From Sphingomonadales bacterium (lineage in GTDB: Bacteria; Pseudomonadota; Alphaproteobacteria; Sphingomonadales; Sphingomonadaceae): a DNA stretch of 6,035 bases. The stretch lies in contig JAGWVC010000146.1 in assembly GCA_018971065.1 (NCBI GenBank), positions 1-6,035 of the forward strand, written 5' to 3'. The notes under the pieces are model-generated. The model was not told where the DNA came from. It saw nothing but the letters and a program-made list of their open reading frames with translations, and did no database searches. A program made the translations under genes and the position numbers. This document shows, in pieces, positions 1 through 6,032 of the stretch (positions are counted from its first letter, which is position 1; every line of letters starts with the position of its first letter).

Positions 1-9
1 ATACGCAGC

Positions 10-1020
10 ATGACGATGATCCAGGCGATCAATTCCGCGCTGGACGTGATGATGGACCGTGACCCGATGGTGACGGTGATGGGCGAGGATGTCGGCTTCT
101 TCGGCGGGGTGTTCCGCGCCACCGCCGGTTTGCAGGCGAAATACGGAACCCACCGGGTGTTCGATACGCCGATCACCGAATGCGGCATTATCGGCGTGGC
201 GATCGGCATGGGTGCCTATGGCCTGCGGCCAGTGCCCGAGATCCAGTTTGCCGACTACATCTATCCGGCGCTGGACCAGTTGGTGAGCGAGGCGGCGCGG
301 CTGCGCTATCGTTCGGCGGGCGAATTCACCGCGCCGCTGACGGTGCGATCGCCGTTCGGCGGCGGGATTTTCGGCGGGCAGACCCATTCGCAATCGCCCG
401 AGGGCATCTTCACCCATGTTTCGGGGCTGAAGACGGTGATCCCGTCCACCCCCTATGACGCCAAGGGGCTGCTGATCGCATCGATCGAGGACAACGATCC
501 GGTGATCTTCTTCGAGCCGAAGCGCATCTACAACGGGCCGTTTCATGGCCACTACAACCGGCCGGCGGCAAGCTGGGCCGGGCACGCCGATGCCGAAGTG
601 CCCGAGGGCTATTACCGCGTCGAGCTGGGCAAGGCACGGGTGGCGCGGGCGGGCGGCGACGTGACGGTGCTGGCTTATGGCACGATGGTGCATGTGGTGC
701 TGGCGACGCTGGCGGAAATGCCTGAAGCACTGGACGCCGAAGTGATCGACCTGCGCACGCTGGTGCCGCTGGATATCGAGGCGATCGAGCAATCGGTGAT
801 GAAGACCGGGCGCTGCATGATCGTCCACGAGGCGACGCGCACCGGCGGGTTCGGCGCGGAACTGTCGGCGCTGGTGCAGGAGCGGTGTTTCCATGCGCTG
901 GAGGCGCCGATCCAGCGCGTGACGGGGTTCGACACGCCGTATCCGCACAGCCTGGAATGGGCCTATTTCCCCGGGCAGGTCCGCATTCGCGAGGCCTTCC
1001 AACGCATCATGAAGGATTGA
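10..1020 (+). CDS. bkdA2: Branched-chain 2-oxoacid dehydrogenase E1 component, beta subunit
   Basis: This is the beta half of the thiamine-diphosphate-dependent E1 decarboxylase of the branched-chain 2-oxoacid dehydrogenase complex. The complex converts the 2-oxoacids of valine, leucine and isoleucine to acyl-CoAs in the cytoplasm. The 336-residue product has the family's usual length and order: an N-terminal pyrimidine-binding domain with MGEDVGFFGG (24-33), the TPITECG motif whose E57 should activate the cofactor, GGQTHSQSPEG with H126, and the C-terminal transketolase-like domain (about 205-330) with LDLRTLVPLD-type and HEATRTGGFG segments. These features favour branched-chain E1 beta over the pyruvate enzyme. 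The frame is open to the left edge and only nine bases precede this ATG, so no ribosome site can be judged and the true start may lie upstream. The E2 gene follows after five bases, implying one transcript. E1 alpha is expected just outside the window. Confidence 0.95.
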   Translation: MTMIQAINSALDVMMDRDPMVTVMGEDVGFFGGVFRATAGLQAKYGTHRVFDTPITECGIIGVAIGMGAYGLRPVPEIQFADYIYPALDQLVSEAARLRYRSAGEFTAPLTVRSPFGGGIFGGQTHSQSPEGIFTHVSGLKTVIPSTPYDAKGLLIASIEDNDPVIFFEPKRIYNGPFHGHYNRPAASWAGHADAEVPEGYYRVELGKARVARAGGDVTVLAYGTMVHVVLATLAEMPEALDAEVIDLRTLVPLDIEAIEQSVMKTGRCMIVHEATRTGGFGAELSALVQERCFHALEAPIQRVTGFDTPYPHSLEWAYFPGQVRIREAFQRIMKD

Positions 1021-1025
1021 GCACA

Positions 1026-2297
1026 ATGTCGCGTTTCACCTTCAAGCTGCCGGATATCGGCGAAGGCATTGCCGAGGCGGAGATCGTGGCCTGGCACGTG
1101 AAGCCCGGCGACCGCATCGAGGAAGATGCGCCGCTGTGCGACGTGATGACCGACAAGGCCACGGTGGAAATGGAAAGCCCGGTTTCGGGCACGGTGCTGG
1201 AAGTGGCGGGCAAGGCCGGCGACATGGTGCCGATCGGTTCGGCGCTGGTGGTGTTCGAGGTGGACGGCGAGGACGAGGAAGCGCCGCCGCCGCAGTATTT
1301 GGATGTGGTGGCGGAACCGGAGTTGCAGGTGCCGGTGGCGCCGGCGGTGGAGGCCCCTGCCCCGGTTGCGGCGGTTGCGCCGGAAGAAAAGGACAGCACT
1401 TCGACAAGCTCAGTGCGGACGGAGACTGGGACTTCACGGGTGCTGGCCTCTCCCGCCGTGAGGGCGCGGGCGAAGGAGTTGGGGGTGGACCTGGCGCAAG
1501 TTCGGGCGGAAGGCGCGCATGTGCGCCATGCCGACCTGGATGCGTTCCTGCGTTATGGCGCGGCGCAGGGCTATGGCCTGGCGGCGGCGGCGCGGCCCGA
1601 CGAGGCGGTGCCGGTGATCGGAATGCGGCGGCGGATTGCCGAGAACATGGCGGCTTCGAAGCGGGCGATCCCGCATTTCTCGTATGTCGAGGAAATCGAG
1701 GTGACGCAGTTGGAGGAACTGCGCGCGCAGTTGAATTCTGGCCGGGGCGACCGGCCGAAATTGACGTTACTACCGCTGCTGATCGCGGCGATCTGCAAGG
1801 TGGTGCCCGAATTTCCGATGCTGAACGCGCGCTATGACGACGCGGCGGGCGTGGTGACGCGGCATGGCGCGGTGCATATGGGCATCGCCACGCAGACCCC
1901 CGCCGGGCTGATGGTGCCGGTGATCCGCGATGCGCAGGCGCGCAACATCTGGCAACTGGCCGGCGAGATCGCGCGGCTGGCCGAGGCGGCGCGCAATGGC
2001 ACGGCGAAGCGCGAGGAGCTTTCGGGATCGACGCTGACGGTGACGTCGCTGGGGCCGCTGGGCGGGGTGGCGACGACGCCGGTGATCAACCGGCCGGAGG
2101 TGGCGATCATCGGGCCGAACCGGATCATCGAGCGGCCGGTGTTCGTGGACGGATCGAGCGACCGGGTGCGGCGGGCGAAATTGATGAACCTGTCGATTTC
2201 GTGCGACCATCGCGTGGTGGATGGCTGGGACGCGGCGTCGTTCGTGCAGGCGTTGAAGCGGTTGGTGGAGGCGCCGGCGCTGATTTTGGCGGGGTGA
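1026..2297 (+). CDS. bkdB: Branched-chain 2-oxoacid dehydrogenase E2, dihydrolipoyl acyltransferase
   Basis: E2 core of the branched-chain 2-oxoacid dehydrogenase complex. It takes the acyl group from E1 on a swinging lipoyl arm and transfers it to CoA. The product is 423 residues. One lipoyl domain (1-79) has K44 in the TDKA motif as the expected lipoylation site. An acidic, then Ala/Pro-rich linker (80-138) follows, then the subunit-binding domain (about 139-175), a short second linker, and the catalytic domain (about 195-423). The catalytic domain has HFSYVEEIEVT, typical of branched-chain E2, and the active-site motif DHRVVDG with H395 and D399. The ATG at 1026 is chosen because gaagga (1011-1016) lies nine bases upstream and the lipoyl domain begins directly. 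The frame is open back to an ATG at 885, but that extension overlaps E1 beta and looks unlike protein. Two oddities are a REP-like repeat encoding linker residues 123-132 and a degenerate binding-domain loop. The neighbouring E1 beta fixes the substrate class. Confidence 0.94.
   Translation: MSRFTFKLPDIGEGIAEAEIVAWHVKPGDRIEEDAPLCDVMTDKATVEMESPVSGTVLEVAGKAGDMVPIGSALVVFEVDGEDEEAPPPQYLDVVAEPELQVPVAPAVEAPAPVAAVAPEEKDSTSTSSVRTETGTSRVLASPAVRARAKELGVDLAQVRAEGAHVRHADLDAFLRYGAAQGYGLAAAARPDEAVPVIGMRRRIAENMAASKRAIPHFSYVEEIEVTQLEELRAQLNSGRGDRPKLTLLPLLIAAICKVVPEFPMLNARYDDAAGVVTRHGAVHMGIATQTPAGLMVPVIRDAQARNIWQLAGEIARLAEAARNGTAKREELSGSTLTVTSLGPLGGVATTPVINRPEVAIIGPNRIIERPVFVDGSSDRVRRAKLMNLSISCDHRVVDGWDAASFVQALKRLVEAPALILAG
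1391..1422 (+). repeat. REP-like interspersed repeat inside the E2 linker coding region
   Basis: The core ttcgacaagctcagtgcgga (1400-1419) with its flanks matches, from memory, a short interspersed repeat that is very common between genes of sphingomonads and some other proteobacteria. It is bounded by the inverted pair gcact (1396-1400) and agtgc (1412-1416), so it can form a small hairpin. Here it lies in frame inside the E2 gene and encodes about residues 123-132, DSTSTSSVRT. This Ser/Thr-rich patch differs sharply from the Ala/Pro/Val/Glu linker before it. The linker tolerates extra length, which probably explains why the insertion survived. The outer boundaries are approximate. Genome-wide copy number cannot be seen here. 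Confidence 0.7.
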
Positions 2298-2308
2298 GGA
2301 GAAAAGGG

Positions 2309-2428
2309 TTTCACGCAGAGGCGCAGAGAAGCGCAGCGCCGTCAGAAAAAGAACGCAGCCTCCGCCTACGCACGTGACGTCGAAACTGGAATTGACGGCT
2401 CTGCGACTCTCTGCGTCTCTGCGTGAAA
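2309..2428. repeat. Large imperfect inverted repeat between convergent operons
   Basis: This occupies most of the gene-free stretch 2298-2457. The left arm 2309-2344 and right arm 2393-2428 are reverse complements over 36 nt with four mismatches and no gaps. The outermost 12 bases, tttcacgcagag and its complement, match perfectly. Each arm contains iterated cgcagag units, and the 48-nt centre (2345-2392) contains the small palindromes cacgtg (2371-2376) and gacgtc (2376-2381). Arms of the type tttcacgcagag(g/a)cgcagag are, from memory, an interspersed intergenic repeat in many proteobacterial genomes, so this is probably one member of a dispersed family. Lying between convergent genes, the transcript would fold into a long hairpin on either strand and could act as a two-way terminator or stabilise both 3' ends. 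No strong T-run follows on the + strand. A short cccttttct follows on the - strand. Confidence 0.85.
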
Positions 2429-2457
2429 TGGTTTCTGATCGCTCTCGGCGCTCAAGA

Positions 2458-3285
2458 CTATTGGCGCGCGGCGTGCGACTGGTCGCCGCGTGACAGCACC
2501 GTGTCTTCGGCGAGCAGGGCATCGGGCGCGATGTGGGGAAGTTCCTGGGCCATTGCGTAGAGCGGGCCGAAGTCGGTTTCGACAGTGCGACGGAGCAGGT
2601 CCTCGAAGCTGTCGATGACGAAGTAGGTCTGCTGGAAATCGTCGATGCGGTAGTCGGTGCGCATCGTGCGCAAGAGGCTGAAGCCGACGCGGTTGGGGGA
2701 CGGGCTTTCCAGCGCGAAGCGGGTTTCGGCGTGGCTGGAGACGATGCCGGCGCCGTAGATGCGCAAATCGCCGCCGTTGCGGATCAGGCCGAATTCGACG
2801 GTGTACCAGTAGAGCCGGGCAAGCTGTTCGAGCGCGCCGAGGTGAGCCGAGCGCAGCCCGCCTTCGCCATAGGCCTGCATGTAGTCGGCAAACACCGGGT
2901 CGGCGAGCAGCGGCACATGGCCGAACACGTCGTGGAACACGTCCGGCTCCTGCAGGTAATCGTCCTGATCGGGGGTGCGGATGAAGCGGCCCGCGACGAA
3001 ACGGCGCTGCGCGAGGTGCGCGAAGAACACGTCGTCGGGGACGAGGCCGGGGACGGCGACGACCTGCCAGCCGGTGGCGCGGTGCAGGCGCTCGTTGAGA
3101 TCGTCGAAGCGGGGGATGCCCGGACGGTCCATGCGCAGGATGTCGAGCCCGGCGAGGAATTCGGGCACGGCGCGGCCGGGCAGCAGCGCGGACTGGCGCG
3201 CGAACAGGCGGTCCCAGGTGGCGTGATCGGCGCCCGAATAGCGGTCCCACGCCTGCGGGACGATCCAGTCGGGCGCCGGTTCCAC
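2458..3285 (-). CDS. phhA: Phenylalanine 4-hydroxylase
   Basis: Non-haem iron, tetrahydropterin-dependent monooxygenase that converts phenylalanine to tyrosine, feeding the tyrosine-degradation genes upstream in the same operon. The 275-residue product is normal for the bacterial catalytic-domain-only form. The two histidine ligands are in EPDVFHDVFGHVPLL (H118 and H123) and the glutamate ligand is E164 in YWYTVEFGLI. FIRTPDQDDYLQEPD and the GAGIVSSHAET segment are also characteristic. No ATG lies near the conserved N-terminus. The chosen start is a GTG at 3283-3285 that shares its first G with the TAG stop of the preceding hydrolase gene (TAGTG). The frame stays open to 3531, but that part overlaps the hydrolase and has no family resemblance. 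The ribosome site is poor (gggcgga) compared with the other operon genes, so translation probably depends on coupling to the upstream gene. No pterin-carbinolamine dehydratase (phhB) gene is in the window. Confidence 0.94.
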   Translation of the reverse strand: MEPAPDWIVPQAWDRYSGADHATWDRLFARQSALLPGRAVPEFLAGLDILRMDRPGIPRFDDLNERLHRATGWQVVAVPGLVPDDVFFAHLAQRRFVAGRFIRTPDQDDYLQEPDVFHDVFGHVPLLADPVFADYMQAYGEGGLRSAHLGALEQLARLYWYTVEFGLIRNGGDLRIYGAGIVSSHAETRFALESPSPNRVGFSLLRTMRTDYRIDDFQQTYFVIDSFEDLLRRTVETDFGPLYAMAQELPHIAPDALLAEDTVLSRGDQSHAARQ

Positions 3286-4289
3286 TATCCGCCCACGGTC
3301 TGCTCGATCACGCCGAAGATCGGGTGGTGACGGTCGTCGTCCATCCAGATGCGCACGGTGTCGCCCGGCTGGAGGAACGGGGTGGACGGTTTGCCGCGCA
3401 GGATGGTCTCGACCATGCGCTGTTCGGCGAGGCACGAATAGCCGAGGCCGCCTTCGGCCACCGGCTGGCCCGGGCCGCCATCGGCATCGCGGTTGGAGAC
3501 GGTGCCCGAGCCGATGATGGTGCCCGCGCACAAGTCGCGCGTTTTGGCGGCGTGGGCGATCAACGTGCCGAAGTCGAAGGTCATGTCCACGCCGGCGTCG
3601 GCGCGGCCCAGTGGCTTGCCGTTGAGATCGACGTTCAGCGTGCCGTGGAGCTTGCCCTCGCGGAAGCGGCTGCCCAGCGCGTCGGGGGTGACGAACACCG
3701 GCGACAGGGCACTGGCGGGCTTGGACTGGAAGAAGCCGAAGCCCTTTTCGAGTTCGCCGGGGATCAGGTTGCGCAGCGAGACATCGTTGACGAGGCCGAC
3801 GAGGAGAATTTTATCGCGCGCGGCTTCGGGTGAGGTGCCCTGCGGGACGTCATCGGTGACGACGACGACTTCGGCCTCGCAATCGCAGCCCCAATCGGGA
3901 TCGGCCAGCGGGATGGGATCGCGCGGGGGCAGGAAGCCGTCGGAGCCGCCCTGGTAGATCAGCGGATCGTGCCAGAAGCTGGGCGGCAGCGCGACATTGC
4001 GGGCGCGGCGGACCAGTTCGACGTGATTGACGTAAGCCGAGCCGTCGGCCCACTGGAATGTGCGCGGCAGCGGGGCGGCGGCTTCGCGTTCGTGGAAGCG
4101 CAGGCGGGGGATGGCGGCGTGTTCGAGGTCTTGCGCCAGCGCGCGCAGGCTGGGTTCCAGCGCGTGCCAGTCGTCCAGCGCCTCCCGCAGGGTGGCGGCG
4201 ATGGCGCCGGCATCGGCATACCAGGCAAGGTCGTCCGAGACGACGACGAGGCGGCCGTCGCGGCCCCCCTTGAGCGATGCGAGCTTCAT
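3285..4289 (-). CDS. fahA: Fumarylacetoacetate hydrolase family protein, likely fumarylacetoacetase (short form)
   Basis: Probable last enzyme of tyrosine degradation, splitting fumarylacetoacetate into fumarate and acetoacetate. The 334-residue product has a small N-terminal domain (about 1-78) and a fumarylacetoacetase-fold catalytic domain (about 85-330). Expected metal ligands are E138 and E140 in CDCEAEVVVV and D169 in LVNDVSLRN. K190 in FFQSKPASALSP and the AGTIIGSGTVSN segment fit the active-site region. It is clearly shorter than the roughly 420-residue animal-type enzyme, but this short form is common in proteobacterial tyrosine clusters. The ATG follows ggagg-like gggag (4297-4301) at seven bases, 12 bases after the stop of the VOC gene. 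The frame ends in TAG overlapping the phhA GTG. Family assignment is secure. The exact substrate is inferred from its place between hydroxyphenylpyruvate dioxygenase and phenylalanine hydroxylase. Related hydrolases act on other 2-oxo or acylpyruvate substrates. Confidence 0.9.
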   Translation of the reverse strand: MKLASLKGGRDGRLVVVSDDLAWYADAGAIAATLREALDDWHALEPSLRALAQDLEHAAIPRLRFHEREAAAPLPRTFQWADGSAYVNHVELVRRARNVALPPSFWHDPLIYQGGSDGFLPPRDPIPLADPDWGCDCEAEVVVVTDDVPQGTSPEAARDKILLVGLVNDVSLRNLIPGELEKGFGFFQSKPASALSPVFVTPDALGSRFREGKLHGTLNVDLNGKPLGRADAGVDMTFDFGTLIAHAAKTRDLCAGTIIGSGTVSNRDADGGPGQPVAEGGLGYSCLAEQRMVETILRGKPSTPFLQPGDTVRIWMDDDRHHPIFGVIEQTVGG

Positions 4290-4301
4290 GTGCCGTCTCC
4301 C

Positions 4302-4865
4302 TTATGCCGATTCGGGGGCATCATAACCCTGTGGTTTGCGATGAAGCCAGTCGGCATGGCGGGGGGCGCGGCGGGTTGTCCGCCATTCTTCGAGCATCAA
4401 CGGGGCGACGCGGGCGAGTTCGGCGTATTGTTCGGGGGTGCCGCAGTCGCAGGTCAGTTCGATGCGGTGGCCGTTGGGGTCGAAGAAGTAGATCGATTCG
4501 AACACGCCGTGCCAGGTGGGGCCAAGCACGGCGATGCCCTGCGCCTCGACGTGCGCCTTGGCGGCCAGCAGCGCGGGCTTGTCGGCGAGCTTGAATGCCA
4601 GGTGCTGGACCCATTCGGGGGTGGCGGCGTCGCGGCCCATCGGCGGCTGGTTCGGCAGTTCGAAGAAGGCGAGGACGTTGCCGCCGCCGGCATCGAGGAA
4701 CACGTGCATGTAGGGCTCGTGAGCGCCGGTGGAGGGGACGTGGTCTTCGGCGAAGGCGGTGGTGTAGGCCATGCCGAGGACATGGGTGTACCATGCGACG
4801 GTTTCAGCCGCATCGTGGCAGCGGTAGGCGACGTGGTGGATGCCGCCGAGCCGGGGGGCGGTCAT
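4302..4865 (-). CDS. VOC-family (glyoxalase/dioxygenase-fold) metalloprotein of unknown function
   Basis: A 187-residue protein of the vicinal-oxygen-chelate superfamily. It has two beta-alpha-beta-beta-beta modules: about 8-70 ([19 protein letters not shown] to VLAFFELPN) and about 86-140 (VQHLAFKL to [16 protein letters not shown]). Four likely metal ligands are intact at the usual places: H11, E69, H88 and E136. It should therefore be an active metalloenzyme, cytoplasmic, with no signal peptide or membrane segment. A Pro/Arg/His-rich tail follows about residue 145. The start ATG (4863-4865) overlaps the stop of the dioxygenase gene as ATGA, with ggag seven bases upstream. The hydrolase gene follows 12 bases downstream. 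This position implies a role in hydroxyphenylpyruvate or homogentisate metabolism, for example an isomerase, dioxygenase or detoxifying lyase. I cannot name its reaction. A frame running upstream through the dioxygenase gene is an out-of-frame shadow, not a fusion. Confidence 0.88.
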   Translation of the reverse strand: MTAPRLGGIHHVAYRCHDAAETVAWYTHVLGMAYTTAFAEDHVPSTGAHEPYMHVFLDAGGGNVLAFFELPNQPPMGRDAATPEWVQHLAFKLADKPALLAAKAHVEAQGIAVLGPTWHGVFESIYFFDPNGHRIELTCDCGTPEQYAELARVAPLMLEEWRTTRRAPRHADWLHRKPQGYDAPESA

Positions 4866-5962
4866 GGCGCGGCTCCGATGACGCCGCGCGCGAGCTGGTC
4901 GCGTTCGATCGATTCGAACAGGGCTGTGAAGTTGCCCTCGCCGAAGCCTTCGTCGCGTTTGCGCTGGATGAATTCGAAGAACACCGGGCCGATCATGGTT
5001 TCGGAGAAGATTTGCAGCAGCAGGCGCGGGTCGTTGCCGCTCGTGGTGCCGTCGAGCAGGATGCCGCGTTGTTGCAGGGCTTCGACCGGCTCGCCGTGGC
5101 CGGGCAGGCGTTCGGCGAGCATCTGGTAGTAGGTGGCCGGCGGGGCGGGCATGAACGGGGTGCCGGTGGCCTTCAACCGATCCCAGGTCTTGACGAGATC
5201 GTCGCAGATGAAGGCAACGTGCTGGATGCCTTCGCCGTTGTAGCGGCGCAGGAATTCGTCGATCTGGCCGCCCTGCCCTTTGGCCCCGGCTGCGGCTTCC
5301 TCGTTCAGCGGGATGCGGATCTTGTCGTCGGGCGCGGTCATCGCGCGGCTGGCGAGGCCGGTGTATTCGCCCTTGATGTCGAAGTGGCGGATCTCGCGGA
5401 AGTTGAACACGCGCTCGTAGAAGCGCGCCCAGTGGTCCATGCGGCCGCCGTAGACGTTGTGCGTGAGGTGATCGATGCGCAGCAGGCCCGCGCCGGCGGG
5501 GTTTCGCGGGGCATCGGGGAGCCAGTCGAAGTCGATGTCGTAGATGCTGAGCGCGTGCGGGTTGTCCAGCGTGGCATAGCGGTCGATCAGGTAGATGATG
5601 GCGCCGCCGATGCCGCGAATGGCGGGCAGCCGCAGTTCCATCGGGCCGGGGACGGTCTCGACCGGCTCGGCGCCGCGCGCCAGCGCTTCGGCATAGGCGT
5701 GGTGGGCGTCCTTCACGCGGAAGGCCATGCCGCAGGCCGACGGGCCGTGTTCCGCGGCGAACCAGGCGGCGGGGGATTTGGGCTGGTAGTTGGCGATCAG
5801 GTTGATTTCGCCCTGGCGCCACAGGTCCACGTCCTTGGCGCGGTGGCGGGCGACTCGGGTGAAGCCCATTGCAGTGAACACCGGTTCGAGCAGGCCCTTT
5901 TCCGGCGCGGAAAATTCGATGAATTCGAAGCCGTCGAGACCGATCGGGTTGTCATGCGGCAT
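4862..5962 (-). CDS. hppD: 4-Hydroxyphenylpyruvate dioxygenase
   Basis: Fe(II)-dependent enzyme that converts 4-hydroxyphenylpyruvate and oxygen to homogentisate and CO2, the committing step of tyrosine breakdown. The 366-residue product matches the usual bacterial length. It has an N-terminal VOC domain (about 10-140) and a C-terminal catalytic VOC domain (about 160-335). The iron ligands are visible as H165 in IDHLTHNV, H248 in GIQHVAF and E330 in [11 protein letters not shown]. The [10 protein letters not shown] segment and the [18 protein letters not shown] tail are family hallmarks. The ATG at 5960-5962 is supported by gggag (5970-5974) seven bases upstream. It is the first gene of the leftward operon, directly behind a promoter region with a palindromic operator. 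Its TGA overlaps the VOC start as ATGA. All catalytic residues are present and there is no sign of truncation. Confidence 0.97.
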   Translation of the reverse strand: MPHDNPIGLDGFEFIEFSAPEKGLLEPVFTAMGFTRVARHRAKDVDLWRQGEINLIANYQPKSPAAWFAAEHGPSACGMAFRVKDAHHAYAEALARGAEPVETVPGPMELRLPAIRGIGGAIIYLIDRYATLDNPHALSIYDIDFDWLPDAPRNPAGAGLLRIDHLTHNVYGGRMDHWARFYERVFNFREIRHFDIKGEYTGLASRAMTAPDDKIRIPLNEEAAAGAKGQGGQIDEFLRRYNGEGIQHVAFICDDLVKTWDRLKATGTPFMPAPPATYYQMLAERLPGHGEPVEALQQRGILLDGTTSGNDPRLLLQIFSETMIGPVFFEFIQRKRDEGFGEGNFTALFESIERDQLARGVIGAAP

Positions 5963-5978
5963 CGAACGGCTCCCAAAC

Positions 5979-5996
5979 TGGTATCAATTGATACCA
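5979..5996. promoter_or_regulatory. Perfect 18-bp palindromic operator upstream of hppD
   Basis: TGGTATCAATTGATACCA is a perfect inverted repeat centred between 5987 and 5988. It is A+T-rich in a very G+C-rich window. It ends 16 bases before the hppD ATG, just upstream of the ribosome site. It overlaps the candidate -10 box and the probable transcription start of the operon. A dimeric repressor is the natural reader. The family (MarR, GntR, Lrp/AsnC, IclR or other) cannot be told from the site alone. Confidence 0.82.
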
Positions 5997-6023
5997 TATT
6001 GACGATTGCGGAGATGGTGTCAA
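5993..6023 (-). promoter_or_regulatory. Candidate sigma-70-type promoter of the hppD operon
   Basis: Read on the - strand, a consensus TTGACA (6018-6023) is followed after 19 bases by TATGGT (5993-5998), which keeps four of the six bases of TATAAT. An alternative -10, AATATG (5995-6000), sits at the ideal 17-base spacing but fits less well. Either way transcription would start inside the perfect palindrome. The -35 box lies in the second operator copy and the -10 box overlaps the first, so a bound regulator would block RNA polymerase. The consensus -35 is visible. The exact -10 and the start site are inferred. Confidence 0.5.
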
Positions 6024-6032
6024 TTGTTACTG
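6015..6032. promoter_or_regulatory. Second, degenerate copy of the operator
   Basis: TGGTGTCAATTGTTACTG matches the perfect palindrome at 14 of 18 positions and keeps the central TCAATTG. Its centre is 36 bp from that of the first copy. It contains the complement of the candidate -35 hexamer TTGACA. The two copies together suggest cooperative binding or looping by one regulator. The window ends three bases beyond it, so further copies cannot be excluded. Confidence 0.65.

Noticed and set aside
885..1025. N-terminal extension of E2 from an upstream ATG at 885
   Set aside because: It overlaps the end of E1 beta, encodes low-quality Arg/Gly/Pro-rich sequence and would put 47 residues before the lipoyl domain. 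The ATG at 1026 has its own ribosome site.
1770..2522. - strand open frame running through the intergenic palindrome into E2
   Set aside because: It has no ribosome site, is Arg/His-rich, and lies opposite the conserved E2 catalytic domain. Its length comes from codon bias and the stop-poor repeat.
2533..3330. Long + strand open frame opposite phhA (265 codons)
   Set aside because: Antisense shadow of a well-conserved gene in high-G+C DNA. The translation is Val/Gly/Glu-rich with no recognisable domain.
3286..3531. Extended phhA start at the ATG at 3531
   Set aside because: The extra 82 codons lie inside fahA, look like a shadow frame and would exceed the normal length of bacterial phenylalanine hydroxylase.
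3969..5129. Long + strand open frame (386 codons) opposite fahA, the VOC gene and hppD
   Set aside because: It crosses three convincing genes on the other strand and has the repetitive Gly/Ala/Val composition of an antisense frame, so it is a codon-bias effect.
4302..5822. Continuous 506-codon frame suggesting a large fusion ending in the VOC protein
   Set aside because: The part before 4865 is the out-of-frame reading of hppD, full of Arg/Pro/His. The ATGA overlap and ggag show that the VOC protein starts at 4865.
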